Shown here: positions 1-12,907 of the stretch, in pieces
Layout of the letters: each line of letters starts with the position of its first letter
Position numbering within the stretch: the stretch's first letter is position 1
Source: Fonticula alba
Lineage: Eukaryota > Opisthokonta > Rotosphaerida > Fonticulaceae
Reading direction: 5' to 3'
Length of the DNA: 56,551 bases
Assembly (NCBI RefSeq): GCF_000388065.1
Contig: NW_009242978.1
Coordinates: forward strand, 1,685,819 to 1,742,369
Translations under genes and position numbers: made by a program
Notes under the pieces: model-generated
Told to the model about the DNA's origin: nothing
Seen by the model: the letters and a program-made list of their open reading frames with translations, nothing else
Database searches by the model: none

Positions 1-71
<71 letters not shown>
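1..71. repeat. Poly-G run at the left edge
   Basis: The first 71 bases are uninterrupted G. It is the third-longest of the four extreme G homopolymers here, and it sits exactly at the window edge, so it may mark a contig end or a place where assembly stopped. It has no telomere-like hexamer structure. Confidence 0.9.
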
Positions 72-3000
72 CTGTTGTCAAGCGAGCATGCGGGTGGATT
101 GAGGCTTGCCGGGCCGGACCGCCAGGGAGCGGGGCGTCGAAGGGGCGCTCTGCATCGGGTGCACACACACACACACACATGTTGTTGTGATCACTTGGCA
201 ACTGTCTCGAAAGATGGCCCAATGCATCGGCGGCGGGCCGGTCGGCCGGCCGAGGACCAGGGGAATGGGACCAAGAGAGTGGATCGGCTCGGGCACGCCG
301 GCGTGAGAGCGGGGCTTCCTCCCCGCTCGGACGAAGACCAAAGTGGCGGCGGCCTGCACGGTAGTAGGGCGGGCCGGGGACCTGCCGTTGCTCGGCCCAT
401 GCCTCGGTGTGCCCCGAGGGTTTTCCGGGGAGGAACGGGGGGAATTCATCGGCGCTCCGCCCTGTGGGGGCAGGGGCATCATAGAGAAAGCAAGGCAGAG
501 GCCATGTCTCCTTCGACCTGGGCTCCTCGAGAGTGGGTGTGCCCAGCCAAAAAATGCGCTGGGGTTGCGGTCTTATGAGCATCCATCGTGCCAACTGCGG
601 TCATCGTCCTCCGGGAAAAGGGCGCGCCCCCGCGCGTGCGGCCGCCACCAGCGACGGCAAGATCCTCGGATCTAACCCACGAATGCCGCGCCGGCGGTCC
701 TCCGCGAGGGGGGGCGGGGCGGGGGGAATGCCGACCGGGGTGCGCAAGCGGCTGGGTGTGGAGTGCGAATCGCCGAGCGGGGGCGATGGACCGTCGAAGG
801 GGTGTGTGCCAGTGGGCATGCCCGTCTTGCGGAGGGTGCGAAGCCGGGAGGGCCCTGCGGGGGGGGGGGGGGGGGGCCAGGGCTGCGGGTGCTAGCGTGT
901 TGGCAAAGCGCCCCACCTCTCTCTCCCCCTGCGACCTTGACGCGCATGGTCGGCCGGCGCTCGGGTGTTGCGGCATCCCCAAGGACGAGCGGCGCGCCAA
1001 GGGCTCGAGAGGGCGGGCGGGAAACCAAGCTCAGAGGTGTGTCACGACGGCCGGGGAGGAAGGCCAGCACGGAGGCACATTCACACGCAAGAGACGGGGG
1101 TTTGGGGGGGGGCACGGATGCCATGCCGGGGCGAGGCCGATCTGAACAGGAACCACATGGGACCCCGGGGGAGCACTGGAGAGCGGTGTGGCGCGCGCGG
1201 ACGGTCGCGGGGGTCGGGCGCATGCGTGCCCCTCTCCCCCTCCCCCCGGGTTCTCCTCCCCGGCCGCCAGTCGGCCGACCGGCAGGAGGGGGTATCCCCG
1301 CAGATGACCAAGAATCTCCACATTCAGACCCGAGCCTGCCCGGTGGCCGGCTCAACGGTCAACGTTCAGCCCGGGCTGCCTCGGGCTCGCTCAGTGGCAG
1401 CATCCCGGGCACGCTCCGGCTGACCTGGCTGTTCTGAAAAAATGGAATGCACGTCCGGGCGGCAGAGAGCCCCCTTCGCGGGCGTGGCGCCCGGTCTTCG
1501 GGGTCTCGGGCCGCGCGTCCGGGCCCTCCCGGGGGAGCGGAGGCCCCCGCGTGCGCAGGGGCGCTCTGCCAAGTGCCCGGCCGCGCTGGTGCCACCGCGT
1601 CTTCCCGGCCGAAGGGCGAGCGCGACGAACTGGCAGAGCAGGTAGAGAGGTGTTTGCACGTGCATCGGTCGGGCGGATGCTCGGGGATTCGGCCGGGGCA
1701 CCCCCCCCCCCCCCCGGGCAGGGGCCGCGCGGCGGGGGGGGAGGGGGGGGGGCACAAGAGGCGGAGGCATCCCGGGAACGACCGGAACCAGGGCCACGGG
1801 GACTGTCGGCACCGGCCTTCGGCCGGCGTTAAAAGCCGCCGGGCCGCGAGTCGGGCAATTGGAAGCGTCGCACGGCCCCAGGACCCCTTCTACTGACGTG
1901 GCTGAGAATATCGCTCCCTAGAGAGGGGACCGGTTTGTTGACAGCCAGATGCGGTGGAATCGGCCGGGCGAGCTGGCACGCCTTGGGGCGATCGTCGGGA
2001 GGGCGGATTGTTGGAGAGGGGGGGCGGGGGGGGGCAGACAGGGGCTTACGCCCCTGGAAAGGCAGGGGCGGGGCCGCTGCTGGAGGGGGGATCCTCCGGA
2101 CTCCGGCGTCTCCGCGTGGGGCCGCTGCTCCCCGGCAGCATGCGGGCCATCTTGCCTGCGGGCAGAGATGAATCCTCTCGGCGGGTGGGGAACGTCCGGG
2201 GAGCTACCCGGCGCGCTCGCCGGCCCCCGGTTAGCACCAACGAGAAGGACAACCCCTGCGACCGGGGCAGTGAGCCCCCCCCCCCCCTCCCCCAACTTGG
2301 AACTCGTGTGCCGATTTCCGGGCTGGATTCCGAGCGGCCTCTGCAATGCGGCTGGCGCATTTAGGGTGCGGTGCCCGCGAGAGACTCCCGGGGGGATGGG
2401 GGCGCGTGAAGACAGGCGCCGTGGAAGGGATCGCGTGGCGGCCCCAGCACCCGAACACGGTGGGACCCGGCCTTCAAGCCGGGCGAATCGGGGTGCGGGG
2501 CCTCCGGAGGCGGAGGGGCGAAGAAGGTGGCGGCACCTTCAGGCTCACCGGCGCCAGGACGGGCCACACGGGACACCCGCGCCCAGCGGAGAAGACGGGG
2601 GGGGGCGGGGGGGGGGGGGGCCAGGCGCGTGGGCGCGCAGGTACACAGCCAGGAAGCTCGGAGAGTGTGTCCTCCAACGCGCGCGAGCGGGCCTCGTTGA
2701 GGCTTGCGGGTCTTAAACGGGGCCACCCCAGCCATATCGGCCCGGGCATGCGGCGCTCCCGGGTCGGCGTGAGCCGCGCGCCGAGGGGCGGAAGGCCCTC
2801 CCCCGCCATCACGGCTCGGGTCTGGCCCTCGTAACGAGCGGCTGGGGCGGGGGCGGAGGGGCCAGTCGGGACGGGCTGGTGACGGAGGTCCCCGGCAAAG
2901 GTCCCCCCCCCCCCCGGCCCCAGCCCCGGCGGAGCCCAGGGGTAAAAAGCGGGCCCTGGTCCAGGATGAGCTCCGTACGGGGGGGGGGGGATGCGCGGCC

Positions 3001-5500
3001 CCGAGCCCGCACCACATTGACACGGCCACGCTCGTCGCCGCACGCCGGCACCATAAAACCGGGGTGATGCGCAAGAGAGCGAAAAGGGTCTGATCGGACA
3101 CGGCCCCAGAAGGGCTCGACATCGCAGGCTCGTTCCAGGGGTCGTGTGGCCGAGGGGCGCGCCTGGGAGGTGTGCGGGAGGGGCAGGGCGGGCACGGCCG
3201 CTCGGCTCTCCCGGGCAGCGCAGGGTGCGTGTGCCCCGGGCCGTCGCACTCGGAACATAGGCCAGTAGTTTACTTCGGCCGGCCGGGAGGCGCAGGCGCG
3301 GGGGGGAGTGGGGGGGGTACACCGACGCGCACTCTGGCGCCGGGCGACTGCCGGCCCCGATGCCCGTCGGGGGCGCAGGGGACGGGGCGCGGGGGGGGGG
3401 GGGCGGCGCGACGCGGGCATGCCCGTCTCCCAGGCCGGCGGCCGCCTGTTTGCCGCGGTGGTTTGTTATTATCCCTCCCCCCCGGAAAGGGGAAAAATTA
3501 TTAATCGTCTAATAATGAATGTGATATATTCTCGGCTGGGGACGAAGTAGCAGCACGCCGGCTGTCCGGTATAACGACCGGGGCGAGAATGGCTCATCCT
3601 GGCGAAGGGGGGAGGCCGGGCGGTCCCCGGCACTCACACGAAGAGCGGCCCTGGCTCCACGTTTCGCCGGAGGGGGGGACCTCGAGTGTCCCGCTCTCCC
3701 GGCCTCGCCCTCGACCTTGGACCGGAGCCTTGCGCCCCGGGTCTCCTTCCGCCTCCGGGAGGAGGGCGGAGAGGGTGTCCCTTGCGTGTGCAGGGCTCTC
3801 GGTGGGGACCGAGTGAGCGGGCGCATTCTTCGCCTGGGAATGTCTCCCGCCTGTTCCTGGGCCGGTGTTTCCACCGGTGGAGGGGGGGCCCTGAGGATAG
3901 GGGGGGGGGGGGGGGGGCCGGCCTGTCATGCGAGGCGGGCCCCGCCACTCACCGCGAGGGATGCGCCTTTCGGCGCGTGTGCGGGGGGGGGGGCGGCGGG
4001 GCGTTCGTGCCTCACCTTTTTCGTGTGCCCCTAGGGAGAGCCCACCGCTGCGTGGGTCATTCTCCCCGGGGAGGGGGGGGGAGAAACGGCGCGGGCGGAC
4101 AAGGGGCAATTGTTTTTATCTGTGGTCTCAATGGGAGCCAGGGCACCGTCCGCCCGGACAGGCGTCAAGGGCTGCGAGTGCGAGTCTGCGCGAGCATGCG
4201 CGCGCCGGCGGCGCCCCGTTGCCCTGTTTCACGCTTCCCTGACCGATGCTGTGCTTGCTCGTTTCCGGCGGCCGCGCGTCCCCTCGCAAGGTTGATACCC
4301 GGCGCGCGCGGACCATTCCGTCGGGCACGCGAATCGCTCGAGTCCTCCCCGGGTCCTCGCCCCTGTTGCGGGAGGCGACCTACGTTGGCGGGGCGCGGCA
4401 TGCAAGGGCGGGCGCACAGGAGAGGGGTAGTCGGTAAGGGGTATATTATTGCGCGGGTGCGGAGGTCCACCCTCCCCCCCCCCCCCCCCGGGGGGGGTAG
4501 CTGAGAGGGGGCCGAGCGGCGAGAGGCCGGGGGGCGGGACGGGACAGAGGGGGGGCTTGTCGGCTTCCAGCCGCCCGGCTCCTTCTTCGCGCCCCTCTCT
4601 CCATCCCCACCTGGTACTTGGGTTGACGCATGCATGCGGTCCGCGGGGCCCTGTTGCCTGGTGTGTGTGTGTGTGTGTCTGTACATGTACTGCCCCCCCC
4701 CCCTCCCCCAAACACCCCTCATCTCTGGGCCGCGCGCGTTGCCGCAGTTCCAGGGGCATATGCGCGGGACGCAGGCGGGTGGGGGACGGGGAGCCACCAA
4801 GGAGAGAGGCGCACACGGGGGGGGGGGGGACAGGGCGCAGTCGTGTCCCTCGCCTTCTTTCCCTCGAGGCGTCCCCCCAATTTGCCTCTTCCAAGGGGCT
4901 TTCGGTGGTGCCTGGAGCGCCTGGCATGGGTGCACGCGTGTCCGTGAGGCAGGGAGGCGCCGGTGCCGGCCTCTCGGGGTCGGGATGTTCGCCAGGACCA
5001 GCCCGGCCTCGATGCCGTGTGCCCAGGGGGGTCACTGTCGAACCAGCCCCGGCCGGAGGCCTCCCGGCCCGGTGAGCCGGACCCGGACGACCTCCTCTCC
5101 CTGCCGGCCTTCAGCAATCTCGGTGCGTGCGGGCGGCCGGGCCGGGCCCTTGCTCCTGGCCCTGCCCCCCCCCCCCCCCCCCCCCGCCTGGGGAGGAGAT
5201 ATATGAGGACCCGACCCGGCTGCGGAGAAGGCATGGGACGGTAACCCTTTTTTAAGAGCTTTCTCCTGGTGCGTCTCCCCCTGCTGCGAGTGGGAGCGAG
5301 AGCCCTTTTTTTTGCCACCTTCTTTCTTCTCACCCCCTTGTACGCGTGTGTGTGTGTGCGCCCGACTTTCCCTCCTCCCTAACCCGTGTGCCTTCTCGCC
5401 ATTTCTCTCTCTCTCTCTCTCTCCAGTTCCCCTCCCCCCTCCCCTCCCCCCCCCTCGCACCCCCCCACCCCTCCTCTCGCCTGCCGCGCTCTTCAGAATC
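72..5500. other. GC-rich intergenic desert, no gene seen
   Basis: About 5.4 kb of very GC-rich DNA with many 8-20 base G or C runs, a CA repeat at about 162-179 and a GT repeat at about 4660-4680. Open frames exist on both strands, but they are low-complexity (Arg, Gly, Pro, Ala), overlap one another and match no family I know. A short AT-rich island lies at about 3465-3540. A TATA-like stretch (GATATATGAG, about 5198-5207) is the only promoter-like element near the receptor gene, about 300 bases before its ATG; this is weak. Confidence 0.6.
4474..4497. repeat. Poly-C next to poly-G, potential hairpin
   Basis: A run of about 16 C is followed directly by about 8 G. The two halves can pair, so this could fold as a hairpin or be an inverted-homopolymer assembly join. 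No gene is nearby. Confidence 0.6.
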
Positions 5501-8500
5501 ATGAAGTTCCCGCGCTGGGCCACCCTGTGGGCGGTGCTGATGGCTATCTTTGCCATCGGCCTCCTCGCCCCGACCACTTCTGCCCAGCAGAAGTGTGGCC
5601 CCAACCACTGTTACCCGGCTGAGTGTAACGGTCACGCCACCCAGGTGGACTTTGTGTTTGTTTACGACTTCTCCGGTTCCATGAGCCCCACCTGGAACAA
5701 CCTCAAGGCCGTCGTGCACCATTTCTTCGACGCGGTCTCCCGCGACAACATGGACGCCACCATCACCATTGTCGGTTATGCGTACAGCAACTCTAAGAAC
5801 ACCCTCCCTCGGATTGCTGTTCCCACCACCGCCATTACCCCGGGCAACCTGCAGTCCTTCAAGAACTCCTTCGACACGACCACCTTCCCTGGTGGCTATG
5901 AGCCCGGTCTGATGGCCCTGGAGCTTGCCTCCAAGGGTCACACCTACCCCGGCTTCAACATCAATTTCCGTGATGGTGCCCGTCGTGTCTTCGTCCTCTT
6001 CACCGATGAGGACTCCGATCCGAACACCCTCTACGGTACCAACCAATATGGTGCCTTCCCCACTCATCCGTATGAGACCTTGACCTGCCTCAGCCGGAAC
6101 ACGGCTCCCGCTTCGGATAGCCGCTTCGTGGCTTCCAAGATGGAGATCGACCGTGTTGGTGCTCACCTGGTTCGCACCGACTCCTTCGTGCACTTCGTCG
6201 TGTCCGATCAGACCCCCAACAGCATCTACCGTTGCTTCTCGCGCTTCCAGTTCGGCTCGTCTGCCATCAACTACGGCAACAGCAACTTTGTGGACATCTC
6301 TTCCGTGTCTGCTGCCCTGGCCAACGATCCCCACGCCAAGGATTCGCTCCAGGCCTACATGGTCAACCGTGACATCCTGTCTCGCACCTGGAACATCGAC
6401 AGCACCACCTCCTCCGGTTCTGGTACTGCCTTCGTCAACACCATTCTGCAGGCCATCCAGCAGTCTGTCGGTACTTGCCAGGACTGCACCGAATACAAGT
6501 GCTCCTCTGGTGCCAACAAGGTCTGCCTGTCGCCTGAGCACATTTGCGATTGCGCTGGTGTCCGCCACGGCCCTCACGTATGTACCTTTTTTTCCCTCTT
6601 CCCTTTCATTCTTTTTGATCCTTCTTTGTTGGGTTTTTTTTTTGCCACTTCGCCATTGGGCCGCCTGGTTTCTCTAACGACTGCATATACTTCTCTTGGA
6701 CACATGGGAAATGTGCTTCAACAAAAAAACCCCATCCTCTCCTTTCCTCTCTCTCTCCCACCGATGGTAGGTTCGTGATTGCGAGAACAAGTGTGTCCTC
6801 CCCCAGAACGCCAAGGTCGTGGATTGCGCCGGTGTCTGCGGTGGTACCGCCACTCTCAATGGCTGTGGCTTCTGCGCTCGTGATGATGCCGGTTGCCGCT
6901 CCGATTGCCGTGGTCGCACCTTCCCCAACGTCGCTCCCCCGGGCGTCGTTTCCACCGTCTGCCCGAGCTGGATCAAGCCCGAGGACATTGCCTCTCTCTA
7001 CACCGAGGTCGTGATCGCGGCTCGTCTCACCTTTGCCGGCACCTCCACTCGTGATATCACCTCCTTTGTGTGTGAGTGGTTCAACAAGCACAAGCGCCAC
7101 CTCACCAGCACCCAGGAGTGCATCTTCGACGCGGCCAAGTACGCCAACGCCGCCGGTGTCAGCGTCGATTCCGCCGCCACCGAGTTCATCAAGCTCGACG
7201 GCTGGCGCCGGTTCAGCGGTGTCTGCCGCAACGCCCCGGTCAGCATCATGGCCCCGCCGCCTGATGCCTGTGGCCAGTGCCGTCAGAACCTCTACGAGCC
7301 TGCTCCCTTCTGCCAGCTGGGCTGCAATGGCCAGTATGCCACTTCCCAGGCCGCCCTCCACGAGATGGACAACTGCAACTCTTGCGTCGGTCCCGACGTG
7401 AAGGCCGCCAACCCCAACACCTGGCGCGATCTCAAGAAGGACGACTGCGGCGTTTGCAATGGCGGCAACAGCGCCAAGAACCAGTGTGGCGTGTGCTTCG
7501 AGGACAAGACTCTGGACGGCTGTGGTCAGCCCAACTGCAAGAAGCTCTTCTGCTCGATCGATTGCAACGATGTCCCCTACACCGCTGTGGACCTGATGCA
7601 GCACCACATTGACCCGTGCGGTAACTGCGTGCGCATCCGCAACCCGGATGGCTCCGACTACATTGTCGAGGGCAAGCCCCAGCTCCGCCATCCTCGCTGC
7701 CTGGACGACTGCATCGGCACTCCCTACATGAAGGCGGAGACCTGCGATGATGCCCTCACTCCGGCCGATGTGCTTGACACCCCCTCCAAGCTGGACTCCT
7801 ATTGCCACAAGGCTGCCAGCCACTGGACCAACCCCTGCAACAAGTGTGTCCCTCTGGAGGCCACTTCGAAGGCTTGCGTTCGTGATTGCGCCCGCGCCTG
7901 GGGCGGTGACTTCTTCCTCGACAAGTGCCAGGTCTGCCGCAACCCGGCCGACAAGGAGGAGGACCATGAGGATCGCTGCCTCTTCGATTGCAAGAACACT
8001 CCCTACCTGGAGTCTGCTGGCAAGCCCCATGTCTACACCATCTGTGGCCATTGCGTGGCCAAGGACTCGCCGCTCCTGGATGAGCACATTGACTCGTGCG
8101 GCCGGTGTGTCCTCAGCCCGGGCTGGAATGCCGATGATTGCAAGAAGGACTGCTCCGGCGTCTTCCGCCTCGTGACCGACCCCAACGCCCATGTGCTGGA
8201 TTCCTGCGACGAGTGCCACAACCCCAACGATCTGTCCAAGTACAACCGCCTGCTTGATGAGTGTGGTCTGTGTGTTACTCTCGAGGATCTCGATGAGAAT
8301 GGCCAGACCCCCCCCTCGGCTGGTGCTATTGTTGATGACCTCGGTGTCTTCTGCGGCTGCAAGCCCAAGGCCCAGCCGGTGATGCTTTCGCTGGCTTCCG
8401 GCTCTGGCTCCAACAATGGCCATGGTGGTCTGCTCATGGAGTGCGATGACCCTGAGAACCCCGGCAACAAGCTGAACCTCTGCTCGGAGGCCGGCCAGTG

Positions 8501-9257
8501 CCCGCCTCTCACCGCTTGCGGCACCAACGAGAAGGGCGAGACCATCCCGGTGGACATTTGCGGTCGCTGCCCGGTCGGCACCGGCTCCAAGGACAAGGAC
8601 CATCCCCTCTACGGCTACCTGGATGATTGCGACCTTTGCTGCGACACCCACGACCCGAAGGACCTCGAGGCCAACCCCACCTGGGTGGTTTGCAACTCGT
8701 CTGTCAGCCCCTGCGGCAACTGCCACGTTCGTGAGTACCATGACCAGTGCGGCAACTGCCTGGATGTGCCCTTCGGCATTGCCCCGGGTGACACCACCAC
8801 CCCCCTGCCGAATGACCCGTCCTGCGTGGCCGGCTGCGATGGCAAGTTCCCCCCTGCTGGCACCCCGCCGGAGGATCTCCCCCGCACCAACGAGTGCAAT
8901 GTCTGCACTGTGGCCGACTCCGATGAGGATAAGCTCTGTGTGACCGATTGCAACGGTGGCCACTACCATAGCGTCAACGGCAAGCCCAGCTTCATCATTG
9001 ACAGCTGTGACCAGTGCGTCCGCCCGGAGGATGCCTGCTCCACTCTCGGCACCGGTGCCATCGTCGGTATCGCCATTGGTGCGGTTGCCGCTGTGGCCCT
9101 GGTGGCTGTGGCTGCCATCTTCGCCGTCAAGTACGCCCAGGCCAACGGTCTGTTCGGCCTCAACAAGCCGGCTGCCGACATGTCCTCTGGCAGCAATGCC
9201 AACCCCCTGTTCGCCGGTCAGACCCAGACCGCCAGCAACCCTCTCTTCGTTGATTAA
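5501..9257 (+). CDS. Integrin-beta/Sib-like VWA adhesion receptor
   Basis: Two exons, 5501-6577 and 6771-9257, joined in phase 0 (GTATGT donor, TAG acceptor), giving 1187 residues. Residues 1-28 form a signal peptide ending in TSA. A von Willebrand A domain follows (about 50-270) with the metal-site motif DFSGS at 56-60. Then comes a long Cys-rich region with about 16 modules of the type D-x-C-x-x-C (such as DDCGVC, DSCGRC, DQCGNC). One membrane helix rich in Gly/Ala/Val lies at about 1119-1145. The tail of about 40 residues carries NPLF twice (1170-1173, 1182-1185). Integrin beta tails and Dictyostelium Sib proteins bind talin through NPxY/F motifs, so a type I adhesion receptor is the natural reading. 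Talin binding is inference. The second exon is open from its first codon, which supports the splice. Confidence 0.85.
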
Positions 9258-10737
9258 GTAGAGAGTGCAATGTATCTCTCCCTTCTCTCTCCTCTCCCCC
9301 CTGGTGAGAATAGGCGGGTATGAAGGCAGCAGCCAGGATCAGGGGGGCGGTCGCGACACGCACGCATGCACGCGCCGCGCGCCCACACATACTGTGTGTG
9401 TGTGCGTGGTGGTGCTGGTGATGGTGTGCCCTCTTCTCTCTCCCTCTCCTTCCTCTCCCCCTCCCTCCCTCCCTCCTTCTTTTCGCGGTGTCCTTCCCTC
9501 CCCTCGTCGCTCTCCTGGCGCGTACGGGGGGGGGGGGCCAGGTGCTCGCGGAGAGGATGGATGGGACGGGGGGGCGCCCTGGGCGTGAGGCCGAAGGCGC
9601 GAGAGAGTCTCCCTTGTGCGCGTGTGTGTGCACAATATGCCACCTGCGTGCCAGTCCATGCGCATGTGTGTCTATCCACACGCAAATCCCCCTCCTCCCT
9701 CTCCCCTCACACGCCCCTTTGTGTGTGTGTGTGTGTGTGAGTGTGCCCCCCTTTTCCTCTGTCCTTCCCTCTTCACTCACTCAACAATGCTGTAGCCTAC
9801 TATGCTGTTTGTGTTTCTTCCTGTCGCTCCTTTTGCTTTTCTTATGGGAACTTGCGCGCGGGGTGAGAGGGGGCGGAGGGCGCGGGGGGCGTGGCCGTGT
9901 GGGTGTTCCTCGTGGTTCTTTTTCTTTCCGGATGGCGTGCAATCATATGTATGCAGCCTCCTCCCTCTTTCGGCCCCTACTCGTCTCCATCTTTTTTCCC
10001 CCAGCCGGGGGGAGTGGGGGATAGCCACGCGTCCGCGATGCTCGGCCTGCGCCGGCTCCTGCCCGAGGGGGGGAACCGTGACATCGCCCTCCTTTGGCCA
10101 TGATTACGTATGCCTGTGTGTTTGGAGCGAAGGCGCGGGGGACGTGCGCTGTATTGGAATGGACGGGGGAAACCTGACGCGGCTGCATGCACACGAAGCG
10201 CATGCAGCCGCCATTTGAAAGGTATTGTGCTGCTTTGCCCCCTCCGCACCTCGCCCCTTTGGGCGCGTGGCATCTTCTCCTGATGCCGGACCTCCATAGG
10301 CACACTCCCTCTCTCTATTCCATGCCCACTTGGGGAATGAATTGTCCCTTTCGCGTGGCTGTCCCTCCTGAACCGATCTGAGCAAGGGCGGTTGAGCGAG
10401 GAAATGGAGTGGGCATAGGGAGAGGCAGAGAGAGGGCGCAAGAAAACCCACCCCCGGAGGGAATGGCCTCCTCGACCGTGTGACGGGGTGCTGTGGAAGC
10501 TCCCCCTGGCTCCGGCTAGGCTATCCACATCCCCCGGACATGCACATGAAGACCACGGACAATGGGAGAGTGATCTGACGGCGAGATTGCCGACAGGCTC
10601 CTCCCTGGAGATGGATGTGTACTGATGGCGCTGGAGGGCACCACGTGCCGGTGGTTTCAAGTGACGCTGCGGGGGGGGGGGGGTAGCGCAGGCAAAGGGA
10701 TAGGGGATTGAGGAAGCCATGCTCGTCACTTTCTTAG

Positions 10738-10777
<40 letters not shown>

Positions 10778-11150
10778 GCTTGCGGCTTTCGCACCGAGGC
10801 CCTGTGCGTTTCCCGGATTCCGTCGACTTGCTGGATGACAGGAAAAAAAGCAAATACACACACACGCATGACATATCGCAGATCAGTCCCACAGTCGAAA
10901 GAGGAATCCATCCCCCCCCCCACCCACCACCTCCGACCGACGAGCCTCCCCACGATACGGAGACAGAAAGGGAAACGGAAGAAAGGAACGCATGCTGACA
11001 GTGGCGGGAATCAGAAGGAAAGAGAGAGAGAGAGAGAGGGAGGGAGGGTCCCGAGTGACAGTCTCTGTGTAGTGCATACAAGGGCAGGGGGGGGGGAGAG
11101 AGAGAGCACAGAGGAGAGAAAGGAGAGGCCAAGACACTGACCACTACACC
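9258..11150. other. Intergenic region between convergent genes
   Basis: Lies between the stop of the receptor gene and the stop of the M28 peptidase gene. It contains CT-rich and GT/CA microsatellite stretches (for example about 9718-9738) and a GA repeat at about 10741-10774. I see no coding frame with family similarity and no RNA gene. Confidence 0.6.
10741..10774. repeat. GA/CT dinucleotide repeat
   Basis: About 17 uninterrupted AG units in the intergenic region 3' of the M28 peptidase gene. Confidence 0.8.
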
Positions 11151-12548
11151 TTAAGGGAAGGACATCTCGACGGCGAAGGCGAGGCCGAGCTTGACGAACT
11201 CCTTGGCGTAGTTGAGGTCGATGTTGTCGACGGTGTCGTTGACAGTGTGGATGAAGGGGCTGTGCTTGCCGAAGGGGGCCTCGAAGGTGAAGATCGAGCG
11301 GTAGCCGAAGTTGTTCCAGGAGGCGTGGTCAGAGCAGCCGTAACCGCAGAGGCTGTCCTCGTAGGTGATGAGGAGGTACTCGTCGATGAGCTTGGCCAGG
11401 AAGTCGCCGAGATCCGGGTCGGTGTAGTCGCGAATGAGGCCGATCTTGCCGTAGCCCGAGTAGCCGGTCATATCGTACTGGGACATGCCACGGACAATGG
11501 TGCCCTTCTCGTAGTAAGCCTTAGCCACACCAGCGGAACCAAGCAGACCAACCTCCTCGGCGGCGTAGAAGTGGAACTCCAGGGTCAGGTAGGGGCGGAA
11601 CTGGTGGTCGACCAGGATGCGGACGATCTCCAGGAGGGTCATGGTGCCGGAGCCATCATCATCAGCACCCGGGGCGCGGCCGGTGGCCGGGGAGGCGGTG
11701 TTGATGGAGTCGAGGTGAGAGCCGAGGATGACGATGTCCTTGTCGCGCTTGCTGGTGCCGTTGAAGCGGACAATGATGGAGGGCTGAGCGAAGCGGTGCT
11801 CGAAGGTCTCCACCTCGACATAGGGGAGGGTGCCGTTCTGGGTGGCGGCGTTGATCTCCTCCAGAAGCCACATGGTGGACTCGACACCGGAGGGGCTCTC
11901 ATAGTAGCTGGGAGGGGAGGGGGGGGGAGGGGAGTCAGCTTGCAGTGGGGAAGGGGGGAACGAGCAGGCAGGCCAGGGCAGCCCCCTCGCAAGGGGGGAG
12001 AGGGAGAGAGCGCGCGCGCGAAAAAAAAAAAGGGGGACCACACGCACCGAGTGTGGAAGGAGGTGAAGGTGGTCAGCTTCTGCAGGTAGCGGTGCATGTC
12101 GATGCTCTGGTGGAGCTCGACCACCTCGGCCTGGTACTCCAGGGAGGTGGGGATCGGCATGGCGGCCTGGGGGGTGGGGACCACGGCGCCGGTGGCGTAC
12201 TCCTCGATGTCGGAGATATCACGGAAGTGGACATCACGACGGATGAGGTCGAACACCTGGGACTCGGTCATCCACTGGCGCTCGGTGTCGCTAGTGGCAA
12301 TGAGGCGGGCACCGGGGGCCGGCTGTGGTGGGTGTAGGGGAGGAGAGAGGAGGGGGGGGTGAGTGACAAGGCAAATGTGCGACCAGACAGATGTGCGACC
12401 GGGTAGATGTGCGACCGGGCAGATGACGAGGCAGGCAATCCAGGAAGAAGAGGGGGGGGGGGGGGGGACGAACAGCAGTGGTGGCCGAGGCCACGGAGGA
12501 GATGGACAGGAGTGCGGCAAGGCCGACGGAAAGCAGCTTGCCCAGCAT
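11151..12548 (-). CDS. Secreted M28 zinc aminopeptidase
   Basis: Three exons on the minus strand: 12548-12474, 12322-12048 and 11907-11151, with donors GTTCGT and GTGCGT, giving 368 residues. It should be a secreted leucine-type aminopeptidase using two zinc ions. Residues 1-22 are a signal peptide and about 23-90 look like a propeptide. The catalytic domain shows all expected M28 residues: H181 in GSHLDS, the Asp cluster GADDDGSG (197-204), the E234-E235 pair in AAEEVG, D262 in QYDMTG and H337 near the end. The CGYGCSDHASW block (304-314) matches the conserved disulfide-bearing segment of Vibrio aminopeptidase and Aspergillus Lap. The length is close to fungal LapA. The start is chosen because the signal peptide begins there. 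Which amino acid it prefers cannot be read from sequence. Confidence 0.92.
12375..12422. repeat. 16-bp minisatellite, three units, in M28 intron 1
   Basis: Three tandem 16-base units beginning ATGTGCGACC, at 12375-12390, 12391-12406 and 12407-12422. Units 2 and 3 differ by one base. The array is inside the first intron of the M28 peptidase gene. Confidence 0.85.
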
Positions 12549-12857
12549 GATTCCAAAATACACGGTACGCGAAAGGCTACTCTGAAGGGCAGAAAGTCGG
12601 GAACAATGTATCGGAGGGGATGAGCAAACGTCGGGCCGGAGTGGCCGCCGCGGGGGGGGCTCTTCTCGCTGGGCCGTCCTGCCCCCCCCTCCCTCGGCCC
12701 ACCTACACACACACATGCACACGCACACCAGGGCCGCGGGACACGACCACCCGGAAGCCGGTGTGCCCAGAGAGGGGGAGGGAGGAGGCATGCACCAGCA
12801 CAAGCTTGGGGCGCCAGGTATCTTAGCGACAAGGCAAGAAGCCGAGGGAGTGAGAGC

Positions 12858-12861
<4 letters not shown>

Positions 12862-12901
<40 letters not shown>
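12862..12901. repeat. GA/CT dinucleotide repeat
   Basis: About 20 uninterrupted GA units upstream of the M28 peptidase start (minus strand), followed by a short CA repeat. Confidence 0.8.

Positions 12902-12907
<6 letters not shown>

Noticed and set aside
1-71. Telomere at the left edge
   Set aside because: Pure G with no T/A-containing repeat unit; the same kind of run occurs inside introns.
5330-6577. 415-residue antisense open frame over the VWA exon
   Set aside because: Same cause; no domain, and it overlaps the well-supported sense exon.
6606-8969. 787-residue open frame antisense to the receptor gene
   Set aside because: It is a shadow caused by strong codon bias; composition is Gly/Ala/Val-rich and it lacks family similarity, while the sense frame has clear domains.
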